Below are positions 35,047 through 44,749 of a stretch of 64,000 nt of DNA, one piece after another. The notes beneath the pieces are model-generated. The model did no database searches. It saw only the letters and a list, made by a program, of their open reading frames with translations, and was not told where the DNA came from. Location: assembly GCA_001603005.1 (NCBI GenBank), contig LVAJ01000012.1, positions 1 to 64,000 on the forward strand, written 5' to 3'. The translations under genes and the position numbers were made by a program. Position 1 is the first letter of the stretch; every line of letters starts with the position of its first letter. The stretch comes from Clostridiales bacterium Firm_04. GTDB lineage: Bacteria > Bacillota > Clostridia > Oscillospirales > Ruminococcaceae.

Positions 35047-36684
35047 TCAAAGCTTTCCGAGTGCGTGTTTTGCGGCAATCATCCCGAACGTATAGCAGCG
35101 TCCGAGCGACAGACCGGTCTGGTGGAACGGATAATCGCTGCCGCCGAAGAACGGTCCGCCCAGATTGCCCGCGCAGTACAGTCCGGCGATCGGCTTTCCG
35201 TCTGCAGCGAGTGCCTGCGCAAATTCATTGGTGCGGATGCCGGAGACCTCTGCCGAGACACGGATATGCTTGCGCGCGCCCCAGAACGGCGGTTTCAGGA
35301 TCGGGTGCAGATATTTTGCGGGCTTGCCGAAATCCGTATCGCAGCCCTGCTCGCAGAGATGATTATACCGTTCAACAGACGCGATCATTGTTTCGGGAGG
35401 GAGATCCAGTTCCGCAGCAAGCTGCTCCAGCGTATCGCATCTGTGCAGGTCGATCAGATTGCGGAACACGCCCTGCGGATTGTCCACCGCACCGGGAATA
35501 AATTTCTCCATGACAAACGGCGGCACCGGCGCATCCACAAAGGAGTCTTTGTCCCAGTCCATGTAGCTGCTGTCATAAATCGCACAGTACCAGCCCTTTG
35601 AGCCGTCCGGATGATCCGGATCGACCATGCTGCCCTTATAGGCAGGCTGATCGCGCAGCAGATTGCCCATATACACGAATCCGGTATACTCATTCGTGAA
35701 GCGTTCACCCTGCATGTTGAGGTAGAGGAACGGCTCCTCGAACATCAGCGCAGAATCAAAATCATGCATCATTTTGGTATGTCCGACCGGTTCCATGACC
35801 GCGCCTGCACTGATCGCAAGCACATGACCGTCACCGGTTTTGCCGAACTGTTTTTTGTCAAATTCAGCGATATCCGGACACCACCGCGCGACCATGGCGG
35901 CATTATTTGTATAATCTCCCGTTGCAAGAATGACTGCTTTTGCAGCACGGAACAGGGTGTAGCCGCCTTCCTTCTGCCGTCCGATGACACCGGTGACTCT
36001 GCCGTTTTCGGTGACGATCTGAACTGCCGGCGTATTGCAGAACAGTTCCAGATTCGGATGCTCTTTGCGGACACGTTCCACAACCTTGCGGAGCGCATGC
36101 CCGACATTCAGCGGCTTCGGACCGATCCACGGCGCCCAGAAATAGCAGTGGTCATCGCCGTAGTCATAAGTATTCCCGCGATCCTGCCACAGTCCGGTGA
36201 AATCACCGCTTGTGCTGCGGAATGCGCAGAGCTTGTCGCCGTCATTGAGCAGCTTTGCGCTTTCTGCATTGTTATCCACGCGGCTGCCGTCGCCGTATGC
36301 AGTTTCCGAAGTCAGACCGGCGCGGTTCAGCAGCCAGATCATCGCTTCCTCGGAGTATTTCGCGTAGGCGCGAAGCTGTCTGGTGTCCGCTCTCCAGCCG
36401 CAAAGACTGTTCGTATGGTGGATCCATTTTGCGATTCCGGCTTCGGTGGAGCGGGAGCGGATGATCGCGGAGCCGCAGTTGCCCTGCGAAACGACATTGG
36501 ATTCTTTTTGAAGCAATGCGGTTTTCGCGCCAAGCTCTGCAGCCCAGCCTGCTGCCGGTACACCTGCAGCGCCGGCTCCGACCACAACAATGTCAAAATC
36601 CAGTATGCGGTCGGGGCGGAGCGTTCCGGTCTCGCAGACCGAGCAGGCGATTTCCTGTGTTGTGAGATGCGTCGTATGGTTCAT
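35047..36684 (-). CDS. FAD-dependent oxidoreductase (fumarate reductase flavoprotein-like)
   Basis: FDIVVVGAGAAGVPAAGWAAELGAKTALLQKE; AVILATGDYTNN; C-terminal AGLYCAGNLGGPFFGGSDYPFHQTGLSLGRCYTFG. Confidence 0.85.
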   Translation of the reverse strand: MNHTTHLTTQEIACSVCETGTLRPDRILDFDIVVVGAGAAGVPAAGWAAELGAKTALLQKESNVVSQGNCGSAIIRSRSTEAGIAKWIHHTNSLCGWRADTRQLRAYAKYSEEAMIWLLNRAGLTSETAYGDGSRVDNNAESAKLLNDGDKLCAFRSTSGDFTGLWQDRGNTYDYGDDHCYFWAPWIGPKPLNVGHALRKVVERVRKEHPNLELFCNTPAVQIVTENGRVTGVIGRQKEGGYTLFRAAKAVILATGDYTNNAAMVARWCPDIAEFDKKQFGKTGDGHVLAISAGAVMEPVGHTKMMHDFDSALMFEEPFLYLNMQGERFTNEYTGFVYMGNLLRDQPAYKGSMVDPDHPDGSKGWYCAIYDSSYMDWDKDSFVDAPVPPFVMEKFIPGAVDNPQGVFRNLIDLHRCDTLEQLAAELDLPPETMIASVERYNHLCEQGCDTDFGKPAKYLHPILKPPFWGARKHIRVSAEVSGIRTNEFAQALAADGKPIAGLYCAGNLGGPFFGGSDYPFHQTGLSLGRCYTFGMIAAKHALGKL

Positions 36685-36781
36685 TTGAATCATCCTTTCT
36701 GTATGAATTTGACTACCGTTCCTATTATAGCACGAAACAGCAGAAAATGCAAGGTTTTCGCTCGGGTATACAGTAGAAAGC

Positions 36782-36817
36782 AAACGGACAGCAAGGATCA
36801 GCCTGCTGTCCGTTTTT
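36782..36817. terminator. Terminator hairpin
   Basis: AAACGGACAGCA ... TGCTGTCCGTTTTT. Confidence 0.7.
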
Positions 36818-36822
36818 GTAAG

Positions 36823-39405
36823 TTATCCGCGGAAAAACGCAGCGAGCCGTTTGAAGAGCGGCAAACCCTGCGGTTTTATCCCAAGCAGATCGTCCCATGT
36901 GAGGTCGTTTCCGGCGACTGTCCGCTCGGTGTAATAGATGAGAATGTTCTGCGCATCGTCCACGCTGAGTGCGCCGTTAGAATTGACATCCGCAGCACGA
37001 AGCTGTCTGTCGGTCAGTCCGACCGGATTGCCCGCGAACTGTTCTGTATAAGCGATCAGCGCGATTTGCGCATCGGCAACGGTGATGGCGTTGTCGAGGT
37101 TCACATCGCCGCGCAGAACGGGCGGCTCGGGCTCGGTGGTTGATGCGGGAGTCGTTTGCGTTGCGGTTATATCCTGCGTGGAAGATGTCAGCGTAGTTGT
37201 CATAGCATTGGTAGTCGAAGTGGTCGTAGTAGCTGCTTTCGTAGTCGAAATAGTTGTAGTAGTAATCGCTTTCGTTGTCGATGTTGTCGTAGTAGTAACT
37301 ACTTTTGAAGTCGAAGTAGTTGTAGTAGTTGCTGCTTTTGTGGTCGATGTTGTCGTAGTAGCAGCTTTTGTAGTTGAAGTAGTCGTAGTAGTAACCGCTT
37401 TTGTGGTCGATGTTGTCGTAGTAGTAACTACTTTTGAAGTCGAAGTAGTTGTAGTAGTTGCTGCTTTTGTGGTAGAAGTATTCGTAGTAGTAACAGCTTT
37501 CGTAGTCGAAGTAGATGTAGTAGTAGCAGCCGCTTTTGTAGTCAAAGTAGTTGTAGTAGTCACAGCTTTTGTAGTTGAAGTCGTCGTAGTAGCAGCTTTT
37601 GTAGTTGAAGTCGTCGTAGTAGTAACCGCTTTTGTGGTCGAAGTAGTTGTAGTAGTCACAGCTTTTGTAGTTGATGTCGTCGTAGTAGTAACCGCTTTTG
37701 TAGTCGAAATAGTTGTAGTAGTAACCGCTTTTGTAGTCGAAATAGTTGTAGTAGTAACTGCTTTCGTAGTCGAGGTAGTTGTAGTAGTTGCTGCTTTTGT
37801 GGTCGATGTAGTCGTAGTAGTAACTACTTTTGAAGTTGAAGTAGTTGAAGTAGTTGCTACTTTTGTGGTCGATGTTGTTGTAGTAGTAACTACTTTTGAA
37901 GTCGAAATAGTTGTAGTAGTAACTGCTTTTGTAGTTGAAGTCGTCGTAGTAGCAGCCGCTTTTGTGGTCGATGTAGTCGTAGTAGTAACTGCTTTTGTAG
38001 TTAAAGTAGTTGTAGTAGTTGCTGCTTTTGTGGTCGATGTTGTCGTAGTAGTAACTACTTTTGAAGTCGAAGTAGTTGTAGTAGTTGCTGCTTTTGTGGT
38101 CGAAATAGTCGTAGTAGTAACCGCTTTTGTGGTCGAAGTAGTCGTAGTAGTAACCGCTTTTGTAGTTGAAGTCGTCGTAGTAGCTGCTTTTGTAGTTGAA
38201 GTAGTTGTAGTAGTCGCTGCTTTTGTGGTCGATGTAGTCGTAGTAGTAACAGCTTTCGTAGTTGAAGTAGTTGTAGTAGTCACAGCTTTTGTAGTTGAAG
38301 TAGTTGTAGTAGTTGCTGCTTTTGTGGTCGAAGTAGTCGTAGTAGCAGCTTTTGTAGTTGAAGTAGTCGTAGTAGCTGCTTTTGTGGTCGATGTTGTCGT
38401 AGTAGTAACAGCTTTCGTAGTAGAAGTAGTAGTCTCTGCTTTCGTAGTCAGTGCGGCAGTCGTTGTTTCCGCGGCGGGTTCAGTTGTTTCAACTGCATCC
38501 GGTGTCACAACGACAGCGCCCGCTTTTCGGGAGATCTTTACCGGCTCCAGCGCGGCGTGAAACAGCTCTGCATTTCCGATCTGCACGGGGAATGTGCCGG
38601 CAGGTGAATCCGGTATCCGCGTAAAGACTGCAGTGAACAGAAGACCGTTTTCAGCGGTATCCGTTTTTGCAAGATAGCTGCCGAATGCTACGCGATATGT
38701 TCCGGTGTTTCTGATTGCCGCAGAGCCGTTGTTCGGTGCAGTATCGGTGTATTCGATCCTGCTGAGAGAGAGCACTTCCGGATTCCAGAGCAGATCGGCA
38801 AAACCCGCAGCAAAGCCCGGATTCTGCGCTGCCGATACCGGAATGCGGATCTCGCCGGAATCGTCCTGCGGAACAGTTGCCGTACCTGCTTCAAGGAGCA
38901 TGCAGTCTGCTGCCGGTTCGCCGGTCAGCGTGACCGTTCCTGCGATGCATGCCGTCAGAACAGGATTCAGCTCCGCATCGTAGATATCCGGATTGCTGAT
39001 CACAACAGCATAATCGCCCGGTTCTGCGGTATCAGCGACCTGAAATGTCAGGGTGAAAAATGCGCCCGTTCCGGTGTAGTTTTCTGTTGCAAGATAGGAT
39101 CCGAATGCTGCGAGATAGCTGCTTTCAGGCGCGATCTTCCTGCTGCCGTTATCCGGCGCCGCTTCATGGAAAATGACAGACTGCGGGATCAGCGCATTCA
39201 TATCATATGAAAGCCTGACGGTTCCGGCGGCATAACCAGTATTCTGATCCGCGAAGATTGTCACAGACACTTCATAGCCGGCAATGCATTCCGCTTCGGC
39301 ATCTTCCGCGCGGAGAATCAGATCAGCAGCCGCAAACGCATCTGTCGGGAGCACCGTAAATGAGATCGCAGATGCGAGCAGAACTGCAAGTAGTTTCCGT
39401 TTCAT
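36823..39405 (-). CDS. Scaffoldin/adaptor-like protein: two cohesin-like modules, long Thr-rich repeat, C-terminal dockerin
   Basis: NTGYAAGTVRLSYD...AAFGSYLATENYTGTGAFFTLTFQV and NPGFAAGFADLLWNPEVLSLSRI...VAFGSYLAKTDTAENGLLFTAVF; dockerin GDVNLDNAITVADAQIALIAYTEQ...ADVNSNGALSVDDAQNILIYYTER. Confidence 0.8.
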   Translation of the reverse strand: MKRKLLAVLLASAISFTVLPTDAFAAADLILRAEDAEAECIAGYEVSVTIFADQNTGYAAGTVRLSYDMNALIPQSVIFHEAAPDNGSRKIAPESSYLAAFGSYLATENYTGTGAFFTLTFQVADTAEPGDYAVVISNPDIYDAELNPVLTACIAGTVTLTGEPAADCMLLEAGTATVPQDDSGEIRIPVSAAQNPGFAAGFADLLWNPEVLSLSRIEYTDTAPNNGSAAIRNTGTYRVAFGSYLAKTDTAENGLLFTAVFTRIPDSPAGTFPVQIGNAELFHAALEPVKISRKAGAVVVTPDAVETTEPAAETTTAALTTKAETTTSTTKAVTTTTTSTTKAATTTTSTTKAATTTTSTTKAATTTTTSTTKAVTTTTTSTTKAVTTTTTSTTKAATTTTTSTTKAATTTTSTTKAVTTTTTSTTKAVTTTTISTTKAATTTTTSTSKVVTTTTTSTTKAATTTTTLTTKAVTTTTTSTTKAAATTTTSTTKAVTTTTISTSKVVTTTTTSTTKVATTSTTSTSKVVTTTTTSTTKAATTTTTSTTKAVTTTTISTTKAVTTTTISTTKAVTTTTTSTTKAVTTTTTSTTKAVTTTTTSTTKAATTTTSTTKAVTTTTTLTTKAAATTTSTSTTKAVTTTNTSTTKAATTTTTSTSKVVTTTTTSTTKAVTTTTTSTTKAATTTTSTTKAATTTTTSTSKVVTTTTTSTTKAITTTTISTTKAATTTTSTTNAMTTTLTSSTQDITATQTTPASTTEPEPPVLRGDVNLDNAITVADAQIALIAYTEQFAGNPVGLTDRQLRAADVNSNGALSVDDAQNILIYYTERTVAGNDLTWDDLLGIKPQGLPLFKRLAAFFRG
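37195..38455. repeat. ~33-bp minisatellite encoding (STTKA[V/A]TTTTT)n
   Basis: By eye about 39 degenerate copies of a 10-11 aa unit; boundaries approximate. Confidence 0.85.
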
Positions 39406-39417
39406 GCAGCCGCCCCC

Positions 39418-42400
39418 TTATTCCTCGGTATCCGCGAAGTAGATGTCATAGCCTTCCCAGCCGTTGACATAGCGTGCGAGGATCATCGCGTCGCGGGTAT
39501 TCACAGTACCGTTTTTGTCGAGATCAGCAGCCTCAAGGTCGATCTCAATGCCTTCCCAGCCGTTGACAAATCGTGCCAGAAGCGCCGCATCCTTTGTGTC
39601 GGATGATCCGTCATTGTCCAGATCGCCGCGCCGCATTTTTTTCATCGAATCCTTCCATGCAGCAATGATTTCAGTATCGCCTGAAATTGTAATGGTGTCG
39701 CCCGGCTCATAGACCGTTTCATCGACCAGCCAGCCGGCGAACTTTTTGTCTTCCGGTGCGGCAAATCCGCATTTCGGAAGGGTAAACTCGCTGCCTGCTT
39801 CAACGATTTTATCAGACATTTCGCCTGTTCCGCCGTTCGGATTGTAATGGACTGTGTAGATGTGATGCGCCCATTTTGCGGTCACGACCGTGTCCTTCGT
39901 GATCGTGACGGTATCATCCGGCTGATAGGTTTTGTCGCCGAGCATCCAGCCTGCAAAAAATGTGCCTTCCGGTGCGGTGAATCCGCATGCAGGGAATATG
40001 AACGGGTTCTCGCTTGTGACATTGACCGGCGTCATATTGCCGTCGCCGCCGTTTGCGTCAAAGCTGACGCTAAGATTCTGATAGCCCCAGACCGCTTTGT
40101 AATAGAGATCGGATCGCGGAATAATCAGCGTTTCCGGTGCTTCAATGCCGTTTCCGGTATCCCAGCCGACGAAAACCATGCCCTCTGCGGGGGGATCGAA
40201 TTTGCATGCCGGCAGCATATATGCTGCACCGCCCATATGCTCTGTATATTCAACCGGATCTTTTCCGTTATCCGGATCAAAGAAGATCTTCACGCTGATT
40301 GTCTTGAATCTGTATCCGTATTTTTCTGCATATTTTGCTGCGGTGGAATTTGCGATGCCCTGAATGACACCTTTGTACAAATACTTATGCCCGTCTTCAG
40401 TGGGGCGCGTGACATTGCAGATCGTCCATCCGGAATCTGCGATCTCTGTTTCATAGTTCAGGATCGTAATGTATTCCAGTTCATCGCACAGTTCAAACGC
40501 TGACATCCCGATCGAGGTGACCGTGATCGGGACAGTGATCTCGGTGACTGCATGCATCCATGCGAATGCGCAGGTGCCGATCGTTGTCATGCCCTTGGGC
40601 AGAACAATTTGCGCGATCTCCTCGCGGTAGTTGTACCACGGGGTTTTCGCGGGTTCCTGATAATCGTACATTGCGCCGGTGCCGGAGATCGTGAGCGTTT
40701 TCGTTTCGGGATCATATACCCATGTGAGATCTTTTCCGCATTTATTGCTTGCAGTGAAGTAGCCCGGTGCGTCCTTTCCGCCGTCAATGCGCGCATATCC
40801 GATATCGGTGTGTGCCGCATCATAGACTGTTCCGCTGCCGCCGGTCAGTGCGGTGCAGTCACGGAACATATCGCCCGAATCCTCGATGACCGCATTGTTC
40901 CAGAGGTCGGAGACATAGATCGTTTTCAGCGAGGAGCAGCCGTCAAACATGCCGTTGTCGCCGAACTGGTCGGACGAGGAAATGTATTCCGGATCGCCGG
41001 TATAGGAACCGATCGCGTAGACATTCGAGGTATCAAAAGAACTGAGGTCAAGCTCGGTCAGTGCGGAGCAGCCCATGAACATCTGCCGCATGTCGATTGT
41101 GTTTGCGGTGTCAAAGCTGTGGAGATCCAGCGCTGTTAGTCCGGAGCAGTTCTTGAACGTGCCGTTCATGCTGATGACTTTGGAAGTGTCAAAGCCGCTC
41201 AGATCCAGCGCAGTGAGTTTGGAGCAGCCGCAGAACAGATCAATCATGCTGCTGACTTTGGAAGTATCAAAGCTGCTGAGATCCAGCGCAGTAAGTCCGG
41301 AGCAGCCGCTGAACAGATAAGACATATCCGTGACATTTGCGGTATCAAATCCGGACAGATCCAGTGATTTCAGACCGCTGCAATCCGCAAACATTCTGTT
41401 CATATCCGTGACTTTGGATGTGTTCATGCCGGAAAGATCCAGTTCGTTCAGGGATGCGTTGCCCGCGAACAGACTGCACATATTGGTGACATTGGAAGTA
41501 TCGGAGTGATCGAAGACGATTGAAGTGAAATCCGTGCTTTTGCTGAAATACAGATCTCTGTTGAACATGCTTTCCATCGTTTTGACTTTGGAGAAATCGG
41601 CTGCTTTCAGATCAACCGTTGCAAGGTTCAGCCAATGGTCATCTTCTTTGGAGAACAGGTCAGAGCAGTCTTCCGGCAAAATGCAGCCCTCATTTGCAAC
41701 AACATGCCTGATTGCTGCATTGTCGCGGTAGGCAAGAACGTCGCTTTTCAACACCGTGCCGTTGAGGTACAGCGTGTCGCCTTTCAGTTCCGCATGATTC
41801 AGATTGCTGCTGTCAGGGCTTGCTGTGAAGTAGCCCGGCGCGTCCTTGCCGCCGTCAATGCGTGCATATTCGATATCGGTGTGTGCCGCATCATAGACTG
41901 TTCCGCTGCCGCCGGTCAGTGCGGTGCAGTCACGGAACATATCGCCTGAATCCCCGATTTTCTCATTGTTCCAGAGGCTGGAGACATAGATCGTTTGCAG
42001 CGAGGAGCAGCCGTCAAACATGCCGTTGTCTCCGAACTGGTCGGACGAGGAAATGTATTCCGGATCGCCGGTATAGGAACCGATCGCGTAGACATTTGAG
42101 GTGTCAAAGGAGCTGAGGTCAAGCTCGGTCAATGCAGAGCAGCCCATGAACATCTGCCGCATGTCAAGTACCATGGATGTATCAAAACTGCTGAGATTGA
42201 CTGCTTTCAGTTTGGAGCAGCCGCAGAATGTGCCGTTCATGTAATCGACTTTGGAAGTATCAAAATGATGCAGATCCAGAACTGTGAGATTGGAACAATT
42301 GCTGAACATAAACTGCATCCAATTCAGATTTTCTGTGTCAAAACTGCTGACATTCAGTGAGGTGAGTCCGGAGCAGTTTTCAAACATGGAACTCATATCT

Positions 42401-42921
42401 CCGACTTTGGATGTGTCCATGCCGGAAAGATCCAATTCCGTCAGGGCGGAGCAGCCGGAGAACATCCTGCACATATTGGTGACATTGGATGTATCGGGGT
42501 GATCGAACTCGATCGAAGTGAAATCTGTGCTTTTGCTGAAAAACAGATATCTGTTGAACATGCTTTCCATCGTTTTGACTTTGGAAAAATCGGCTGCTTT
42601 CAGATCAACCGCTGAAAGGTTCAGCCAATGGTCATCTTTCTTCGAGAACAGTTCAGAGCAATCTTCCGGCAGAATGCACCCCTCTTCCGCCTCTATCTGA
42701 TGCACGTTTTCGTTTTCGGAAAAAGCATCCAGCTGCTCGCGGGTAAAAGCGCCGTTCAGCAGGAGGGTTTTCCCGTCTGCATCCAGCGTCACGCTGCCGG
42801 CAGCATACGCAGTCAGCGCAGACCGGAACAGCGGTCGTATCGCCGGATCCGCCGGAAAAACGCTGCACAGCAGCATTGTTGACGCGACAGCGGCAGCTGT
42901 CAGTTTTCGTTTGTGTTTCAT
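39418..42921 (-). CDS. DUF285/BspA-like repeat surface protein with InlB/Flg_new-like repeats and C-terminal dockerin
   Basis: Repeated FxGCSxLTxLDLSSFDTSxVxxM; VHYNPNGGTGEM repeats; dockerin GDLDNDGSSDTKDAALLARFVNGWEG...ADLDKNGTVNTRDAMILARYVNGWEG. Confidence 0.88.
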   Translation of the reverse strand: MKHKRKLTAAAVASTMLLCSVFPADPAIRPLFRSALTAYAAGSVTLDADGKTLLLNGAFTREQLDAFSENENVHQIEAEEGCILPEDCSELFSKKDDHWLNLSAVDLKAADFSKVKTMESMFNRYLFFSKSTDFTSIEFDHPDTSNVTNMCRMFSGCSALTELDLSGMDTSKVGDMSSMFENCSGLTSLNVSSFDTENLNWMQFMFSNCSNLTVLDLHHFDTSKVDYMNGTFCGCSKLKAVNLSSFDTSMVLDMRQMFMGCSALTELDLSSFDTSNVYAIGSYTGDPEYISSSDQFGDNGMFDGCSSLQTIYVSSLWNNEKIGDSGDMFRDCTALTGGSGTVYDAAHTDIEYARIDGGKDAPGYFTASPDSSNLNHAELKGDTLYLNGTVLKSDVLAYRDNAAIRHVVANEGCILPEDCSDLFSKEDDHWLNLATVDLKAADFSKVKTMESMFNRDLYFSKSTDFTSIVFDHSDTSNVTNMCSLFAGNASLNELDLSGMNTSKVTDMNRMFADCSGLKSLDLSGFDTANVTDMSYLFSGCSGLTALDLSSFDTSKVSSMIDLFCGCSKLTALDLSGFDTSKVISMNGTFKNCSGLTALDLHSFDTANTIDMRQMFMGCSALTELDLSSFDTSNVYAIGSYTGDPEYISSSDQFGDNGMFDGCSSLKTIYVSDLWNNAVIEDSGDMFRDCTALTGGSGTVYDAAHTDIGYARIDGGKDAPGYFTASNKCGKDLTWVYDPETKTLTISGTGAMYDYQEPAKTPWYNYREEIAQIVLPKGMTTIGTCAFAWMHAVTEITVPITVTSIGMSAFELCDELEYITILNYETEIADSGWTICNVTRPTEDGHKYLYKGVIQGIANSTAAKYAEKYGYRFKTISVKIFFDPDNGKDPVEYTEHMGGAAYMLPACKFDPPAEGMVFVGWDTGNGIEAPETLIIPRSDLYYKAVWGYQNLSVSFDANGGDGNMTPVNVTSENPFIFPACGFTAPEGTFFAGWMLGDKTYQPDDTVTITKDTVVTAKWAHHIYTVHYNPNGGTGEMSDKIVEAGSEFTLPKCGFAAPEDKKFAGWLVDETVYEPGDTITISGDTEIIAAWKDSMKKMRRGDLDNDGSSDTKDAALLARFVNGWEGIEIDLEAADLDKNGTVNTRDAMILARYVNGWEGYDIYFADTEE

Positions 42922-43110
42922 TCGTCACAACTCCTTTTTTATGTTTATTTGAAGGGACATGCCGTCTGCACGAGCGGCATGCGCCTTGTATACCGGATCG
43001 CGCCGCATCAGATCCCGCAGTATCCCATGCGCTGCGGAATGATGCAAATGCTCGTTACTATTTTAACATATTGCACGGTGCGGTGTCAAGCACCTGCCGA
43101 ATCTGCGCAA

Positions 43111-43142
43111 AAGCCCCGAAGCGGACTGGATCTTCGGGGCTT
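43111..43142 (-). terminator. Terminator downstream of AGCS gene
   Basis: AAGCCCCGAAG ... CTTCGGGGCTT. Confidence 0.7.
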
Positions 43143-43159
43143 GGATGCATATGCGGATA

Positions 43160-44581
43160 TCAGTCGTTCCAGAAGCTCAGGTCAGCGGGGTTCAGCCCGA
43201 TATCCTTTGCACGGAAAACAGGATTCTTTCCGGTTTTTTTCTGTGCTTCATAATCCCGCAGCGCACCGATCGCGTGTCTGGAGAGCAGCAGGCAGCATGG
43301 GATATTGATGAGCGTCATGCCGCCCATTGTGATGTCGGCAGCCGTCCACGCAAGATCCATCGGCATCAGTGCGCCGAGGAAAATGACGATGATGCATGCA
43401 ATATGGAACCCGAACATGAAGCGGTTGGACGGGATGCGATTTTTGTTGAGGTATGTGAGGGCATTGGTGACATAGTAGAGATTGCCGAGCAGTGTTGTGA
43501 ATGCGAACAGCACCATTGCGGCTGTGATAAAGGTCGGACCGGCTTTGCCGAACACAGTCGAGATCGCGTTCTGAACATAGGCGGGACCGGCGACTTCCGC
43601 TGTATGCGGCACGCCGGAGCACAGGCACATGAGCGCCGTCGCCGTGCAGAGCAGAATCGTGTCGATGTAAACAGAAACGGTCTGAACGAGTCCCTGCTTT
43701 GCCGGATGCGTGACATCGGCAGAAGCAGATGCGTTCGGTGCGGAGCCGACGCCGGCTTCATTGGAATAAAGACCGCGCTTGATGCCGTAGACAAGACAGG
43801 AGCCGCTCAGTCCGCCGAAGATCGCGCGGAAGTTGAATGCGTCGCGGAAGATCTCCGCGAACATTGCAGGAACATGCTTCACGTTGAACGCAATCACGAT
43901 CAGCGAGATCAGCACATAGAGGATGCCCATGACCGGCACGATCTTCTCGGTCATGCTGATGATGCGCTTGCCGCCGCCGAGGATGCAGTAACCGACCGTG
44001 ACGGCGAGGATCAGACCGATGATCAGCGGTGTGACGGTCGGATGATAGAAGCTGTAAACTTCAAACGTGGATTGCAGATTGTAGGAGCAGAGCAGATTGA
44101 AGCCGAATGCATAGGTCGCGATCAGGAATACACAGAAAATCGCAGCGATCAGCGGCTTGTGCAGTGCATGCTCGATGTAGTAGGCGGGGCCGCCGTAGCA
44201 GTTGCCGTCCTTGTCCTTCTGCTTGTAAATCTGTGCGAGTGTACTTTCAATGAATGCAGAGGATGCACCGATGATGCACATGAGCCACATCCAGAAGCAG
44301 GCGCCCGGTCCGCCGAGACAGATCGCCGTGGAGACACCGACGATGTTTCCGGTGCCGACGCGCGACGCCGTGGAAACGATCAGTGCCTGAAAGGACGAGA
44401 CTTTCTGACTGCCAGCAGGCTTTTCCATAATGAGCCGGCATGCTTCGCCGAACAGACGGATCTGCGCAAACCGCGTCCGGAATGAGAAATACAGTCCGGC
44501 AGCCGCAAGAATGACGATCAGCAGCGGGTAATACATAAAGTCGTCGAGCTTTCCGAGAACAGAATTGAGAAATTCAAGCAT
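43160..44581 (-). CDS. Alanine/glycine:cation symporter (AGCS) family
   Basis: GTGNIVGVSTAICLGGPGACFWMW and LYSNEAGVGSAPNASASADVTHPAKQGLVQ. Confidence 0.92.
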   Translation of the reverse strand: MLEFLNSVLGKLDDFMYYPLLIVILAAAGLYFSFRTRFAQIRLFGEACRLIMEKPAGSQKVSSFQALIVSTASRVGTGNIVGVSTAICLGGPGACFWMWLMCIIGASSAFIESTLAQIYKQKDKDGNCYGGPAYYIEHALHKPLIAAIFCVFLIATYAFGFNLLCSYNLQSTFEVYSFYHPTVTPLIIGLILAVTVGYCILGGGKRIISMTEKIVPVMGILYVLISLIVIAFNVKHVPAMFAEIFRDAFNFRAIFGGLSGSCLVYGIKRGLYSNEAGVGSAPNASASADVTHPAKQGLVQTVSVYIDTILLCTATALMCLCSGVPHTAEVAGPAYVQNAISTVFGKAGPTFITAAMVLFAFTTLLGNLYYVTNALTYLNKNRIPSNRFMFGFHIACIIVIFLGALMPMDLAWTAADITMGGMTLINIPCCLLLSRHAIGALRDYEAQKKTGKNPVFRAKDIGLNPADLSFWND

Positions 44582-44749
44582 GAGGATCCTCCCTTAATGT
44601 CGATGATATATTTATTATAGTATATGAACTGTCAAAAAGCAAGAGGATTGTCCTTTCTGTATTATTTTTTGGCGGTGTGTACAAACGGAGCAGCTCCGAT
44701 TTATGAAAGATGCCCGTAACCGGAAACACCGGCTGCGGGCATGCAGTTA

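Noticed and set aside
37195-38455. CRISPR-like appearance of regular ~33-bp repeats
   Set aside because: No unique spacers; repeats are contiguous, in frame and encode a Thr-rich linker. No cas genes in the window.
37082-38560. 492 aa plus-strand Val-rich ORF
   Set aside because: Exact antisense of the Thr-repeat minisatellite; low-complexity reading of the repeat, no RBS or domain.
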